Origin: JBBRHQ01 sp963738305
Lineage (GTDB): Bacteria > Actinomycetota > Thermoleophilia > Solirubrobacterales > 70-9
Assembly (NCBI GenBank): GCA_963738305.1
Contig: CAVTVU010000001.1
Location: 372,001 to 436,000, forward strand
DNA length: 64,000 nucleotides
Direction of reading: 5' to 3'
Made by a program: the position numbers and the translations under genes. Numbering within the stretch: position 1 is the stretch's first letter; every line of letters starts with the position of its first letter. The notes beneath the pieces were generated by a model, which was not told the origin of the DNA, made no database searches, and worked only from the letters and a program-made list of their open reading frames with translations. Below are positions 45,896 to 54,765 of the stretch, piece by piece.

Positions 45896-46448
45896 CGTTC
45901 TTCATCTCCTCCTGGAGCTGCTTGATCGCGCGGTGGATGAGGACCTTCGTGGCCCCGTCGGTGCGTCCCAGCGCGCGGGCGATCTCGCGGTTGTCCATGC
46001 CGAGTGCGAAGCGCATGATCAGCGCCTCGCGGCGGTCGTCGGGAAGGTGCTGGAGGTTCTCCATCACCTCTCGCAGCTCCTCGCGGCCCTCGACCAGGGC
46101 CTCGGTCCCGTGCTGGGCCGGGATCGGGTCGGCGTTCTCCAGCGGGGTCTGGGGCCGGCGCGAGCGGTCGCGGTAGTAGTTCGAGGCGAGGTTGTGGGCG
46201 ATCCGGATCAGCCACGGCCGCAGCGGTCGCCCGTTGGACTCGCGGCGGGCGCGGTCGAAGTGCCGGTAGGCCTGCAGGAAGGCCTGCTCGGTCAGATCCT
46301 CGGCGTCGTGATGGTTGCCGACCCGGTAGTAGGCGTAGGAGTAGACGTCGCGCAGGTGCGCCCGGTAGAGGTCCTCGAAGGCGCGGTCGAGCTCGGCCTT
46401 GGCTGCGGGGTCGAGGCTCGCCGGCTCGACGGTCTCGCTCTTGCTCAC
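45888..46448 (-). CDS. ECF sigma factor
   Basis: This 186-residue ECF sigma factor has region 2 (AFEDLYRAHLRDVYSYAYYR, HHDAEDLTEQAFLQAYRHF) and region 4 (LPDDRREALIMRFALGMDNR, EIARALGRTDGATKVLIHRA). Its partner gene (45464-45895) overlaps by 8 bp and has no recognised anti-sigma domain. Which genes it controls cannot be told from the window. Confidence 0.92.
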   Translation of the reverse strand: MSKSETVEPASLDPAAKAELDRAFEDLYRAHLRDVYSYAYYRVGNHHDAEDLTEQAFLQAYRHFDRARRESNGRPLRPWLIRIAHNLASNYYRDRSRRPQTPLENADPIPAQHGTEALVEGREELREVMENLQHLPDDRREALIMRFALGMDNREIARALGRTDGATKVLIHRAIKQLQEEMKNDD

Positions 46449-46474
46449 GCGGCAAGGTTACCCGGCTCCCATCG

Positions 46475-48140
46475 CTAGGCCGCCTGCTTGGAGCGCTCTG
46501 CCCGGCGCAGCCCCGCCACCCACTCCTCGGGCCCGATCTCACCCACGATCAGCGCCGCCAGGCCACCGATCGCGCTCGCGTCGAGGCCGGCGGAGGCGAT
46601 CGTCTCGGCGATCAGGGGTACCGAGTCGAGGCCCTCGGAGGCCTGGCCGATCTCCGCCCTGATCTCGTCCGGGGTGTGCCCGGCGCCGAGCATCTCGCCG
46701 GCGCGCCGGTTGCGGCTGTCCGGCGCCAGGACGGTCGCAGTCAGGTCGCCGACCCCGGCCAGGCCGGTGAAGGTCTCCAGTTTGGCGCCGCGATGGATCG
46801 CGTAGTCGACGCACTCGCTCCAGACCTCGGCGGCGGCGATCCCGGCGGCGTTCAGCCCGTGCGGCTCGGCCGCGGCGGCGGCAAGCGCGGCGGCGTTCTT
46901 GGCCGCCCCGGCCATCTCGACGCCGACCACGTCGTCGGAGCGCTCGCAGACGAGCCCTGCCCGGTCGAAGACGTCGCCGAGCTGGGAGCGGAGATCGGCG
47001 TCGGCCGAGCCGAGGACGAGGGCGGCCGAGCCGGAGACGGCCTCGCGCGCGTGCGCCGGCCCGCCGAGGCAGGCGATCGCCCGCGCCCGCACCCGCTCGC
47101 CCACGTACTCGGAGGGAAGCTGGCCCGAGCGGCGCGACCAGGCCCTTGGTCAGCAGCAGCATCGCCGTGCGGCGGCCGATCCGGTCGGCGATCGCGCCGA
47201 CCCCCTGCGGCAGCGAAAAGGAGGGAATCGCCAGGCAGATCAGGTCGAGCCCGGCGAGCTCGATCTCCGAGGCCTGCTTGACCCGGACCGAGTCGGGCAG
47301 GGTCACCCCGTCCAGGTAGCGGGTGTTCTCGCGCTCGGCAGAGATCTGCTCCGCCTGCTCGGCGGTGCGGGTCCCGAGCTGGACCTCGAGCCCGCCGCGG
47401 GCGAGCAGCACGGCGACCGCGGTGCCCCAGCTGCCGGCGCCGATCACCGCGGCGCGGCGCATCGGCGGCAGGCCGCCGAGGTCCTCCCACTGCAGCTCGA
47501 CGTTGGGCCAGATCCGCGACGTCACCGTTGCGGCCAGCGCCGGCGAGGGCCGCTCGGAGCGTGGGAAGGTCATCGCCCGGCCGATCCGCAGGCTGACCTT
47601 GCGCGGGCGGATGCGCCAGCCGCGGCGCACATCCTCGCTGCCGAGCACGGCGACCGGGACGACCTGGGCGCCGGTCTGCAGGGCGAGGCGCCCGACGCCG
47701 CGCTTGGGGCTCGCCAGCGACCCGGTCCGGATCCGGGTGCCCTCGGGGAAGATGCAGACGGTGCCGCCGCGCTCGAGCACCATGCGGGCGGTCTTCATCG
47801 CCTCCTCGTCGGACTCGCCGCGGCGGATCGGGAAGGCCCCGCAGCGACTGAGGATCCAGCCCTGCCAGCGCTTCGAGAACAGCTCCATCTTCGCCACGTA
47901 GTTCATCGGCCGCCGCCAGGGCAGGGAGGCGCCGATCACGAAGGGGTCGAGGAAGCTGCGGTGGTTGGCGGCGACGATCAGGCCGCCCTTGACCCGGGCG
48001 TTCTCGCGGCCGTGGCGCGAGAGACGCAGGTAGATCAGGAAGGCCGGCTGGAGGATCAGCCGCGCCAGCAGGTACATCGCCCAGTTGACCCCGTGCTCGC
48101 GGGTGTAGTCGTGGTAGCGCTGGAGGTCCTCTTCGCTCAC
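46475..48140 (-). CDS. PlsC-GpsA fusion: acyltransferase and glycerol-3-phosphate dehydrogenase
   Basis: The first 226 residues are a 1-acyl-glycerol-3-phosphate acyltransferase: NHRSFLD (HX4D), FPEGTR, and RRGESDEEAMKTARMVLERG. The same frame continues without a stop into a glycerol-3-phosphate dehydrogenase: MRRAAVIGAGSWGTAVAVLL (starting at 47462), LDLICLAIPSFSLPQGV and LLLTKGL. Near 47130 the frame changes by one base, and the C-terminal half (EMAGAAKNAAALAA, LETFTGLAGVGDLTATVL, SRNRRAGEML) is intact to 46475. The fused stretch 47150-48140 has no frame break, so the join looks real. GpsA makes sn-glycerol-3-phosphate and PlsC acylates lysophosphatidate, both in phospholipid synthesis. Separate translation from the internal ATG is also possible. 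Confidence 0.85.
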
Positions 48141-48192
48141 TAAGAGCGCTACACGAGGCGGTCGGTGGCGTTACAGAGCGCGACCTCCCGCC

Positions 48193-48239
48193 CGCGAAAC
48201 TGCAGTTTCCTCTCATGTGAGAGGCTATTGAAGTCTCGG
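48193..48239. repeat. Dispersed palindromic element, type I stem, copy 2
   Basis: CGCGAAAC (48193-48200), then the inner stem CCTCTCA-TG-TGAGAGG (48209-48224) and the right flank TATTGAAGTCTCGG. It lies between the divergent end of the dehydrogenase gene and the PlsC-GpsA start on the same strand. Confidence 0.7.
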
Positions 48240-48270
48240 CTGCGGGGTATGGGTAATGGGTGCCGCCGCG

Positions 48271-49320
48271 CTACCAGGCGCGCTCGATCATCTGCGCGCA
48301 GCTCGTCGCGACCGGGGGGCTCGGGGGTGAAGCCCAAGCTCGGGGCGAGCCTCGATCGCGTCGAGGGCCTCATCCAGCTGGGAGCGGTCGGCTCCAGCGT
48401 CGCCGAGCCCCGCCGGATGCCCGCCCAGCTCGAGGATCCGCGCCTCGATGCCGGCCGGGTCGGTGCCGAGCGCCGCGGCGAGCGCGCCGATCTCCGTCGG
48501 GGCCCGCTCGCGCATCGCCGCCATCGCCCGCGGGCAGGATCGCCGCGTTGGTCTCGGCGTGGGGGCTGCCGCAGACCCGGACCAGGGTCTGGCAGACACG
48601 TGGTGGAGGGCGAACAGGCGCCGAGTCGATCGCGTAGCCGCAGAGGATCGAGCCGAGGGCGAGGGCGCGGCGGTCGCGGCGATCCCGATCCTGGTCGAGC
48701 GCTGCGGCGATCAGCCCGGCGCCGTGCAGGGCGGTCATCCGCGAGACCGGGTTGGCATGGGGCGTGTAGAGCGAGTCGGCGCCGTGGGCGAGCGCGTTCA
48801 TCGAGCTGGCCCGCAGCGGTGCCTCGGTCTGTGACGTCATCGCCTCGGGGTCGGCGATGACCACCGCCGCGCGCACGAGCCCGCCGGCGCGGTCCTCGGC
48901 GCCGGCAGGGAGGCGGTGGATGCCGGTCATCTCCGCCCCCGACATCGTCGTCGGGATCGCCGCCACGGCGGCGCCGGTGACCGCGGCGACCGCCTTGGCG
49001 GTGTCGATAATCCGGCCGCCGCCGAGGGCGACGAGATGCGTCGGCTCCTCTGCCTCAGGGAGGATCGCGGCGGCTGCGTCGGGAACGCCGCCGGGCGCGA
49101 CGAGGTGGACCGTCTCGGCCCCCTCGCCAAGGCTCGGCGCCCCGGCGAGCGCCCGCTCGGTCGAGAGCAGCTCGAAGGAGCCGAAGCCGTGCTCCGCGAG
49201 CAGCTCCGCGGCCGCGCCAAGGGACCCGCTGCGGAAGACGACGGTGCGCCCGGCGTCGCGCCAGACGAAATCCTGCGCCACCTCCTCTGCTCTCGCTCGC
49301 TCGCGCTCGACACCGATCAT
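48271..49320 (-). CDS. Iron-containing alcohol dehydrogenase, maleylacetate-reductase-like (apparent frameshifts)
   Basis: The protein has the group III dehydrogenase layout: N-terminal nucleotide domain (VFRSGSLGAAAELLAEHGFG, ILPEAEEPTHLVALGGGRII, DTAKAVAAVTGAAVAAIPTT) and metal-binding C-terminal domain (MNALAHGADSLYTPHANPVS, CQTLVRVCGSPHAETNAAIL). The GGGRIIDTAK motif and the His-rich metal part fit maleylacetate reductases. At least four frame changes lie between 48610 and 48280, and the protein ends at TAG 48271. A GAGC/CTCG tetranucleotide run surrounds the ATG at 49320, making the start uncertain. It lies directly downstream of the ring-cleaving dioxygenase. Confidence 0.78.
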
Positions 49321-49364
49321 CTCGCTCGCTCGCTCGCTTTTCGCGTCCGGGGCGGCTTGCCCGG

Positions 49365-50283
49365 CTACTTCGTCGTGGTGAGGCGCGGGTTGACGATCGG
49401 TCGCAGCTTCGGCTCGACCTCCTCGCGCAGGTGCTCGAAGTCGGGCGGCAGCGAGAGCTTCTCGCCAAGATGCTCGAGCGGCTCGTCGACCGTGAAGCCG
49501 GGGCCCAGGGTGGCGATCTCGAAGAGCACGCCGCTGGGCTCGCGGAAGTAGATCGACTTGAAGTAGAAGCGGTCGATCACCGGCGTGGGCCGGGCGCCGC
49601 CGCGGGCCGCGGACTCGCGCCAGCTCTCGTGCTCCTCGATGCTGGAGGCCCAGGCGACGTGGTGAACGGTGCCGGCGCCCTCGCGCCCCGGCTCGGCGGG
49701 CGGCTCGTCGTAGACGTAGCGCCCGCCGCGCTTCGCTGCCGCGCGCCTCCCAGCCATCGCCGGAGGGCTCGAAGTCGAGCGCCTCGAGCAGGCCGCGGCT
49801 GGCCTCGGGGCTGCCGCTGTAGGCGCGGACCGAGTCGAAGCCCTGCAGCGCCAGCTCACCGGGGATCTCAGGGTGGTCGGCGCTCAGCGGCTCGTCGTCG
49901 GTCTCGACGACGGCCAGCTCGTGCCCGAGGCCCTCGGGGTCGGCGAAGAGCAGGCGCTCGCCCTCGCGCGAGGTCTCGATCCCGTGGGAGCCCAGCCTCT
50001 CCTCCCAGAAGTCAATCGCCTCGGCCGAGCCCACCCGCCAGACGATCCGGTGGACCATCCCGGCGCCCGCCCGGCCCTGGGCGGCGCCCGGGAACTCGAA
50101 GAAGGTGAGATCGGAGCCGGCGCTCCCCTCCTCGTCGGCGAAGAACAGGTGGTAGACGGTCGGGTGGTCCTGGTTGACGGTCTTCTTGACCAGCCGCAGA
50201 CCCAGCACCCCGACGTAGAAGTCGACGTTCTTCTGGCCGTTCTCGGTGATCGCGGTGATGTGGTGGATTCCCTCGAGCTTCAT
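49365..50283 (-). CDS. VOC-type ring-cleaving dioxygenase (one apparent frameshift)
   Basis: This protein of about 306 residues has the PcpA/LinE/MhqO pattern of two VOC modules. The N-terminus is KLEGIHHITAITENGQKNVD, then YVGVLGLRLVKKTVNQD and PTVYHLFFADEEGSAG. The second module has VHHVAWASSIEEHESW and PSGVLFEIATLGPGF, which supply the His and Glu metal ligands with the His of GIHHIT. A frame change near 49745 separates the modules. Related enzymes cleave hydroquinone or chlorohydroquinone rings. The neighbouring maleylacetate-reductase-like enzyme would handle the ring-cleavage product. Confidence 0.85.
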
Positions 50284-50310
50284 CGCCTCGCCTCTCTTCG
50301 TTCTCCTCAG

Positions 50311-50334
50311 ATACTTGACTACTCAAGTATTATA
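50311..50334 (-). promoter_or_regulatory. -10 box with MarR-like operator upstream of the dioxygenase
   Basis: On the minus strand TATAAT (50329-50334) is followed at once by the perfect palindrome ATACTTGA-gtag-TCAAGTAT (50311-50330, 20 bp). The arrangement would allow a MarR-family repressor to block transcription initiation. MarR-type sites with the TTGA...TCAA core are known for quinone-sensing MhqR-like regulators. No such regulator gene is in the window. Confidence 0.6.
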
Positions 50335-50413
50335 CATGGTCCCAATTCATTCTTTCGCCTACCCCGTTCCAGGCTCATGCACCGCTCGCCCGCGACTACC
50401 CTTCCAGCGACGC

Positions 50414-50487
50414 GCCGGAGTAGCTCAGCTGGTCAGAGCAATCGCCTTGTAAGCGATAGGCCGTCGGTTCGAATCCGACCTCCGGCT
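50414..50487 (+). tRNA. tRNA-Thr (TGT anticodon)
   Basis: The 74-nt gene folds into a standard cloverleaf: acceptor GCCGGAG/CTCCGGC, D-arm AGCTCAGCTGGTCAGAGC, anticodon stem ATCGC/GCGAT with loop CTTGTAA (anticodon TGT, 50448-50450), and T-arm GTTCGAATC. The discriminator is T. The CCA end is not encoded. Confidence 0.95.
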
Positions 50488-50530
50488 CTGGACTTTTTGC
50501 GACCTGACATCGACCGCCGCGCCGCCAATG

Positions 50531-50645
50531 TCATTTTCGGGCGAAGATCGTGTCGTTGCCCCGCTGGCCAAAGGCATCGCCCCCCCGCCGCAAAACGATC
50601 CGATCCTTTCCTCGTCCTGCAAAGACGATGTCTCCGCCTCCTCGC
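50531..50645 (-). pseudogene. C-terminal remnant of an RTX (calcium-binding repeat) protein
   Basis: On the minus strand a frame reads GGGDIVFAGRGKDRIVLRRG then GDAFGQRGNDTIFARK and TGA at 50531. The G-G-x-G-x-D-x-hydrophobic repeats of hemolysin-type calcium-binding proteins are visible, with RGNDTIFAR the clearest unit. The upstream part runs into the GNAT gene on the other strand, so no full gene exists. The fragment lies beside tRNA-Thr. Confidence 0.5.
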
Positions 50646-50710
50646 CAACCCCAATGGCGCCGCGGGCTCATGTAGAGCCGGGCGCCGTTCGATGGACGAT
50701 CATCGAGGCG

Positions 50711-51733
50711 ATGAGCGAGGATCCCGGCAGTTCCCCCGCGGACGTCAAATTCCGCATGCTGGAGCCGGGCGAGGGCGCGGTGACGACGAAGGCGATCCGG
50801 GCCGCCTACGGCGACAGCTACGACCTCGCCTGGGTCTATGACGCCGCGGAGGTCTCCCGGAGGCTCGCCGACGGCACCTACGTGGCCTGGGTCGCCGAGA
50901 GTCCGGGCGGCGAGCTGCTCTGCCACGTCGGGCTCGGCAGGCACGCCCTCTCCGACCGGGTTGGGCACTCCGGGCAGGCGGTGACGATGCCCGCGGCGCG
51001 CGGGCATCACCTGTTCACGGCGACCAAGCGGCGGCTGATCGGGTGGGCGCAGGCGGAGGGGCTGGCCGGGATGTACGGCGAGGCGACCGCCGCGCACCCC
51101 TACAGCGAGCGGGCCAACGTCGAGCTGGGCGCGCACGAGACCGGGTTCCTGCTCGGCTGGATCCCGGGGTCGGTCTCCAACAACGCCGCGACGGAGGCGG
51201 GAAGGCGACAGTCAGCGGTGCTCTTCTACACCAAGACCAACGACGGCCACGAGCGGCGGGTCTTCGCCCCCGGGCGCCACCGCGAGATCGTCGAGCAGAC
51301 GCTCCGCTGCTGCCGGCTGCGGGGGAGGATCGCCGAACCCCCGGCGACCGCCTCCCTGGCGCAGCAGACACAGCTCCACGCCGAGGTGCATGAGGACCAC
51401 AACCTGGCGGTGCTCACGGTGGAGCGGGCGGGGGCCGACCTCGAGGCGAGGGTCTCGGAGCAGCGCGCGGGGCTATTCGCCGCCGGCTTCGACGCGATCT
51501 ACCTCGACCTGCCGCTGGAGACGCCGGAGACGGCGCTCGCAGCCGACCATCTCGAGGCGCTGGGGGTCTTCTACTCGGGCATCTTCCCCAACAGCCGCGC
51601 CGACGGCGACGTCCTGCGCATGCAGTCGCTCAACCGCGTCACCGTGCGGCACGGCGACGTCGCCGTCGTCTCAGAGCACGGCCGGGAGCTGTTCGACTAC
51701 GTGCTCGCCGACCTAGCCGCGACCCACGGCTGA
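50711..51733 (+). CDS. GNAT-like acetyltransferase
   Basis: This 340-residue protein has a GNAT-type acetyltransferase fold: RMLEPGEGAVTTKAIRAAYG, CHVGLGRHALSDRVGHSGQA, GHHLFTATKRRLIGWAQAEG and GMYGEATAAHPYSERANVEL. The last segment resembles the acetyl-CoA-binding region. A C-terminal domain of about 140 residues (VERAGADLEARVSEQRAGLF, DAIYLDLPLETPETA) resembles that of two-domain GNAT proteins found near stress-response genes. The ATG at 50711 is chosen because upstream codons overlap the RTX remnant. The substrate is unknown. Confidence 0.72.
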   Translation: MSEDPGSSPADVKFRMLEPGEGAVTTKAIRAAYGDSYDLAWVYDAAEVSRRLADGTYVAWVAESPGGELLCHVGLGRHALSDRVGHSGQAVTMPAARGHHLFTATKRRLIGWAQAEGLAGMYGEATAAHPYSERANVELGAHETGFLLGWIPGSVSNNAATEAGRRQSAVLFYTKTNDGHERRVFAPGRHREIVEQTLRCCRLRGRIAEPPATASLAQQTQLHAEVHEDHNLAVLTVERAGADLEARVSEQRAGLFAAGFDAIYLDLPLETPETALAADHLEALGVFYSGIFPNSRADGDVLRMQSLNRVTVRHGDVAVVSEHGRELFDYVLADLAATHG

Positions 51734-51742
51734 TCCGCTCCG

Positions 51743-51789
51743 GCGAGCGTGCAATTTCCTCTCACACTGAGAGGAAATCGAAGTCACGC
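51743..51789. repeat. Dispersed palindromic element, type I stem, copy 3
   Basis: GCGAGCGTGCAATTT, inner stem CCTCTCA-CAC-TGAGAGG (51758-51774), and AAATCGAAGTCACGC. It sits between two convergent genes (GNAT and sigH), where it could act as a bidirectional terminator. Confidence 0.7.
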
Positions 51790-51803
51790 CGGCGGCGCTT
51801 GCG

Positions 51804-52502
51804 CTAGAGCGGCACCTCGCGCGAGTTGAGGTGCACGCCGACCTTCCGCTTCACCCGCTGCAGGGCGTTGTCGACCGTCTTCGTGTCGCACTCGAGCCGC
51901 TCGCCGATCACCTCGTAGGAGTGACCGTCGAGGTAGAGCGAGAGGACCCGGCTCTCGAGGTCGGAGAGAACCCCCGAGAGGCAGGTGATCAGGCTCTCCA
52001 GCTCCTCGGTCGCGATCACCTGGTTGACCGGATCGCTGACCGAGGGCCCGGGCAGGATCTCGTCCAGGGTCGTCTCCGAGTCGCCGGCCGCGGCCGGCGA
52101 CTGGCTGAAGGAGACGTACTGGTTGAGCGGCGTGTGCTTGTTGCGGGTCGCTGTCTTCACCGCGGTGATGATCTGGCGGGTGATGCACAGCTCGGCGAAG
52201 TTGCGGAAGCTCGACTCGCGGTCGGTCCGGTAGTCGCGAACCGCCTTGTAGAGGCCGAGCAGGCCCTCCTGGATCAGATCGTCGGACTCCCCGCCGAGCA
52301 GGAAGTAGGAGGACGCCTTGAGCCGGACGAAGCCGCGGTAGCGGCGGATGATCGCGTCGTAGGCATCGGAGCGGCCCTCCTTCGCCAAGGCGACCAGGTA
52401 ATGATCATCAAGCTCAGGTTGAGCGTTAGTGTCCTGCAGGGCAGCACTGGCTCTGGCCGGCGCCGGGAGCTGCATCTCATGCGTAGCGGTAGGAAGGGCC
52501 AC
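51804..52502 (-). CDS. sigH: SigH-like RNA polymerase sigma factor
   Basis: This 232-residue sigma factor resembles the SigH/Spo0H group of Firmicutes: LVALAKEGRSDAYDAIIRRY, VRLKASSYFLLGGESDDLIQ, EGLLGLYKAVRDYR, ELCITRQIITAVKTATRNKH and TPLNQYVSFSQS are all close to it. Region 4 (SDLESRVLSLYLDGHSYEVI, TKTVDNALQRVKRK) is intact. It lies just after rlmB and cysS, as in Bacillus (cysS-rlmB-yacP-sigH). The GTG start has AAAGGAGAG upstream. In a non-sporulating actinobacterium it probably governs stress or stationary phase. Confidence 0.9.
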   Translation of the reverse strand: MALPTATHEMQLPAPARASAALQDTNAQPELDDHYLVALAKEGRSDAYDAIIRRYRGFVRLKASSYFLLGGESDDLIQEGLLGLYKAVRDYRTDRESSFRNFAELCITRQIITAVKTATRNKHTPLNQYVSFSQSPAAAGDSETTLDEILPGPSVSDPVNQVIATEELESLITCLSGVLSDLESRVLSLYLDGHSYEVIGERLECDTKTVDNALQRVKRKVGVHLNSREVPL

Positions 52503-52531
52503 TGATCTTCTCTCCTTTCGAGAAGGTCCGT

Positions 52532-52643
52532 GGCGCCGCTTACCTCCCCAGGGGCGCCGTCTTCAAAGGATGCTTCCTCAGACTCAAGTTGAGGTTCACC
52601 CTTTATCCGCGGCTAAGTGTACGCACCCGCCGGGTTCTGTCAA
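52532..52643 (-). promoter_or_regulatory. sigH promoter and structured leader
   Basis: On the minus strand -35 TTGACA (52638-52643), a 16-bp spacer, and -10 TACACT (52616-52621) form a good sigma-A promoter. Transcription would begin near 52609, giving a leader of about 107 nt. The leader holds a CTCAAGTTGAG palindrome (52583-52593) and a GGCGCC...GGCGCC pair (52532-52558) whose loop contains GGAGGT. Confidence 0.65.
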
Positions 52644-52692
52644 CCCCAAATCGTCGCGAATGCAATTCGGCTTGCAACCGCCGCTGCATTTG

Positions 52693-53361
52693 TTAGGTGG
52701 ATTCGCGGCGCTGGCGGAGCGCCTCGAAGAGCAGCGCCGCGGCGGCGGCAGAGACGTTGAGCGAGCCAATCCTGCCCCGCTGCGGCAGCGCAAGGGTCCC
52801 GTCGCAGGCCGAGGCGACACGCGGCCGGATCCCCTTGCCCTCGCCCCCCAGGACGAGCACGACGCCGCCGCCGAGGTCGACGTCCCAGGGCGCCCGCTCG
52901 CCCTCGGCGCTCGCGGCCCAGACCCAGAGCCCGGCCTCCTTCGCCTGCCCGAGCCAGTCGGCGAGGTTCCGGACCCTGGCGAGCGGCAGGTGCTCGAGCG
53001 CTCCAGACGAGGCCTTGCAGGCAGCCGCGGTCACCTCGGCCGCCCGGCGCTCACAGATCGCGACCCCAGCGGCGCCGGCGACCTCGGCCGAACGGCAGAC
53101 AGCACCGAGGTTGCGCGGGTCCTGGACCTGGTCGAGGGCCACCAGCAGCGGCGCCTCGCCGGCCAGGAGCGCCGCGGGGTCGGCGTAGGGGAAGGGGTCG
53201 ACCTCGGCGACCACACCCTGGTGATCGGGGGTTCCCGCGAGCCGCTCCAGTTCCTCCCGCGCGGTCTGCGGAGCCCGCCACACCCGGTGCACGCGCCGGC
53301 TGCCCCGTTCGGCCTCGGCCACGGGACGGCGGCCGTAGATCCGCTGGCGGCGCCCGGCCAA
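52693..53361 (-). CDS. rlmB: 23S rRNA (guanosine-2'-O-)-methyltransferase, TrmH family
   Basis: This 222-residue protein is a SpoU/TrmH methyltransferase that modifies a 23S rRNA guanosine. The substrate-binding N-terminus (RRQRIYGRRPVAEAERGSRR) precedes the knotted catalytic domain with DQVQDPRNLGAVCRSAEVAG, VLVLGGEGKGIRPRV, and the last motif RIGSLNVSAAAAALLFEALR. It is intact. It starts 3 bp after the cysS stop, in the conserved cysS-rlmB order. Confidence 0.93.
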   Translation of the reverse strand: MAGRRQRIYGRRPVAEAERGSRRVHRVWRAPQTAREELERLAGTPDHQGVVAEVDPFPYADPAALLAGEAPLLVALDQVQDPRNLGAVCRSAEVAGAAGVAICERRAAEVTAAACKASSGALEHLPLARVRNLADWLGQAKEAGLWVWAASAEGERAPWDVDLGGGVVLVLGGEGKGIRPRVASACDGTLALPQRGRIGSLNVSAAAAALLFEALRQRREST

Positions 53362-53364
53362 TCC

Positions 53365-54715
53365 TCAGCCCTTGCGGACGAGCCGCGCGCCCTCGGCCAA
53401 GTCCCGGACCTCCCAGCCCAGGTCGGCCAGCTGATCGCGGATCCGATCGGAGCGCTCGAAGTCTCGCGCCGCGCGCGCCGCCTCGCGCTCGGCTAGCAGC
53501 GCCTGGACCTCCTCGCCGGCCTCCTCCCCATCCCCCTCGGAGGCCAGCGAGGCCAGGCCGAGCGCCTCCAGCATCTGGAGCAGCGCCGAGCCGGCCCCGG
53601 CGAGCCGCGAACGGTTCGCCTCCGAGACCAGCTCGAATGCCTGGGCCAGCGCCTTCGGCGTGTTGAAGTCGTCGGCGAGCGCCTCGCGGAAGCGCTCGAG
53701 GCGGGTGCCCGCACCGTCGCCCACCTCCTGCCCGGGACGGTTTTCGCGCAGGAAGTTCCGCAGCCGCTCCACCCGGGCCGCCGCCTCGCGGAGCGCCTCC
53801 TCCCCGAATGCCAGCGGCTGGCGGTAGTGGCCGGAGACGATGTAGGCGACGATCGCCTCGCGCCCGAAGCGGTCGAGGGCCTCGGAGAGCTGGAAGATGT
53901 TGCCCTCCGACTTCGACATCTTCTCGGCGTCGGTCTCGATCATCCCGTTGTGCATCCAGAGCCGGGCGAAGGGGCGGCCGGCCCCTTCGGACTGCGCGAT
54001 CTCGTTCTCGTGGTGGGGGAAGAGCAGGTCGGAGCCGCCCCCGTGGATCGCGAACGAGCGGCCCAGCTCCGTTTCCGCCATCGCCGAGCACTCGATGTGC
54101 CAGCCCGGCCTGCCGGGGCCCCAGGGGGAGTCCCAGCTGGTGTCCTCGCCGGGCTTCAGCGCCTTCCACAGGGCGAAGTCGAGCCGGTCCTCCTTCAGCG
54201 GCTCCGAGCCGGCCTCCTCACCCTGGTCCATCTCCTCGGGGTTGCGGCCCGAGAGCCTCCCGTATGGCTCGAAGCTGCGGACCCGGTAAGTAGACGTCGC
54301 CGCCCGACTCGTAGGCGTGACCGCTGCGGACCAGGTCCTCGATCAGCGCGACGATCGGCCCGATCGTCTCGGTCGCCAGCGGCTCGGCGTCGGGCCGGCC
54401 CAGCCCCAGGCGGTCAGTGTCGGAGACGTAGGCCTCGGTCATTTCCCGGGCCAGCTCCGCCGAGCCTCGCCCACCCTTCTTCGCCGCGTCGTAGATCTTG
54501 TCGTTGACGTCGGTTACGTTGATCACCAACCGCACCTCGTAGCCCTCGGAGCGCAGGAAACGCGCCAGCAGGCTGAAGACGACGAAGGGGCGCGCGTTGC
54601 CGATGTGGATGCGGCTGTAGACGGTGGGGCCGCAGGCGTAGATGCCGACCTCGCCCCCGGGATCGATCGGGACCAGCTCCCGCGTCAGGGTGTCTCTGAT
54701 CTTCACCTCCCGCAC
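53365..54715 (-). CDS. cysS: Cysteinyl-tRNA synthetase (one apparent frameshift)
   Basis: CysS charges tRNA-Cys. The class I motifs are HIGN (SRIHIGNARPF) and KMSKS (DAEKMSKSEGNI). The Cys in IYACGPTVYS and RPGWHIECSAM with PHHENEIAQSE supply the zinc site. Near 54290 the sequence TACTTACCGG has one extra T compared with TAC-TAC-CGG, breaking the frame between DVYY and VRSFEPYGRLSG. Otherwise it is complete, about 450 residues. TAGCAT lies 7 nt before the GTG start. Confidence 0.95.
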
Positions 54716-54765
54716 GGCGCTGATGCTATTCGGGCGCCGCTCGGAACCGGAGCTGCGGCCCGGCC

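Noticed and set aside
50531..51136. Minus-strand ORF spanning the GNAT gene
   Set aside because: Only its last 38 codons look like protein. The rest is the shadow of the GNAT gene on the plus strand.
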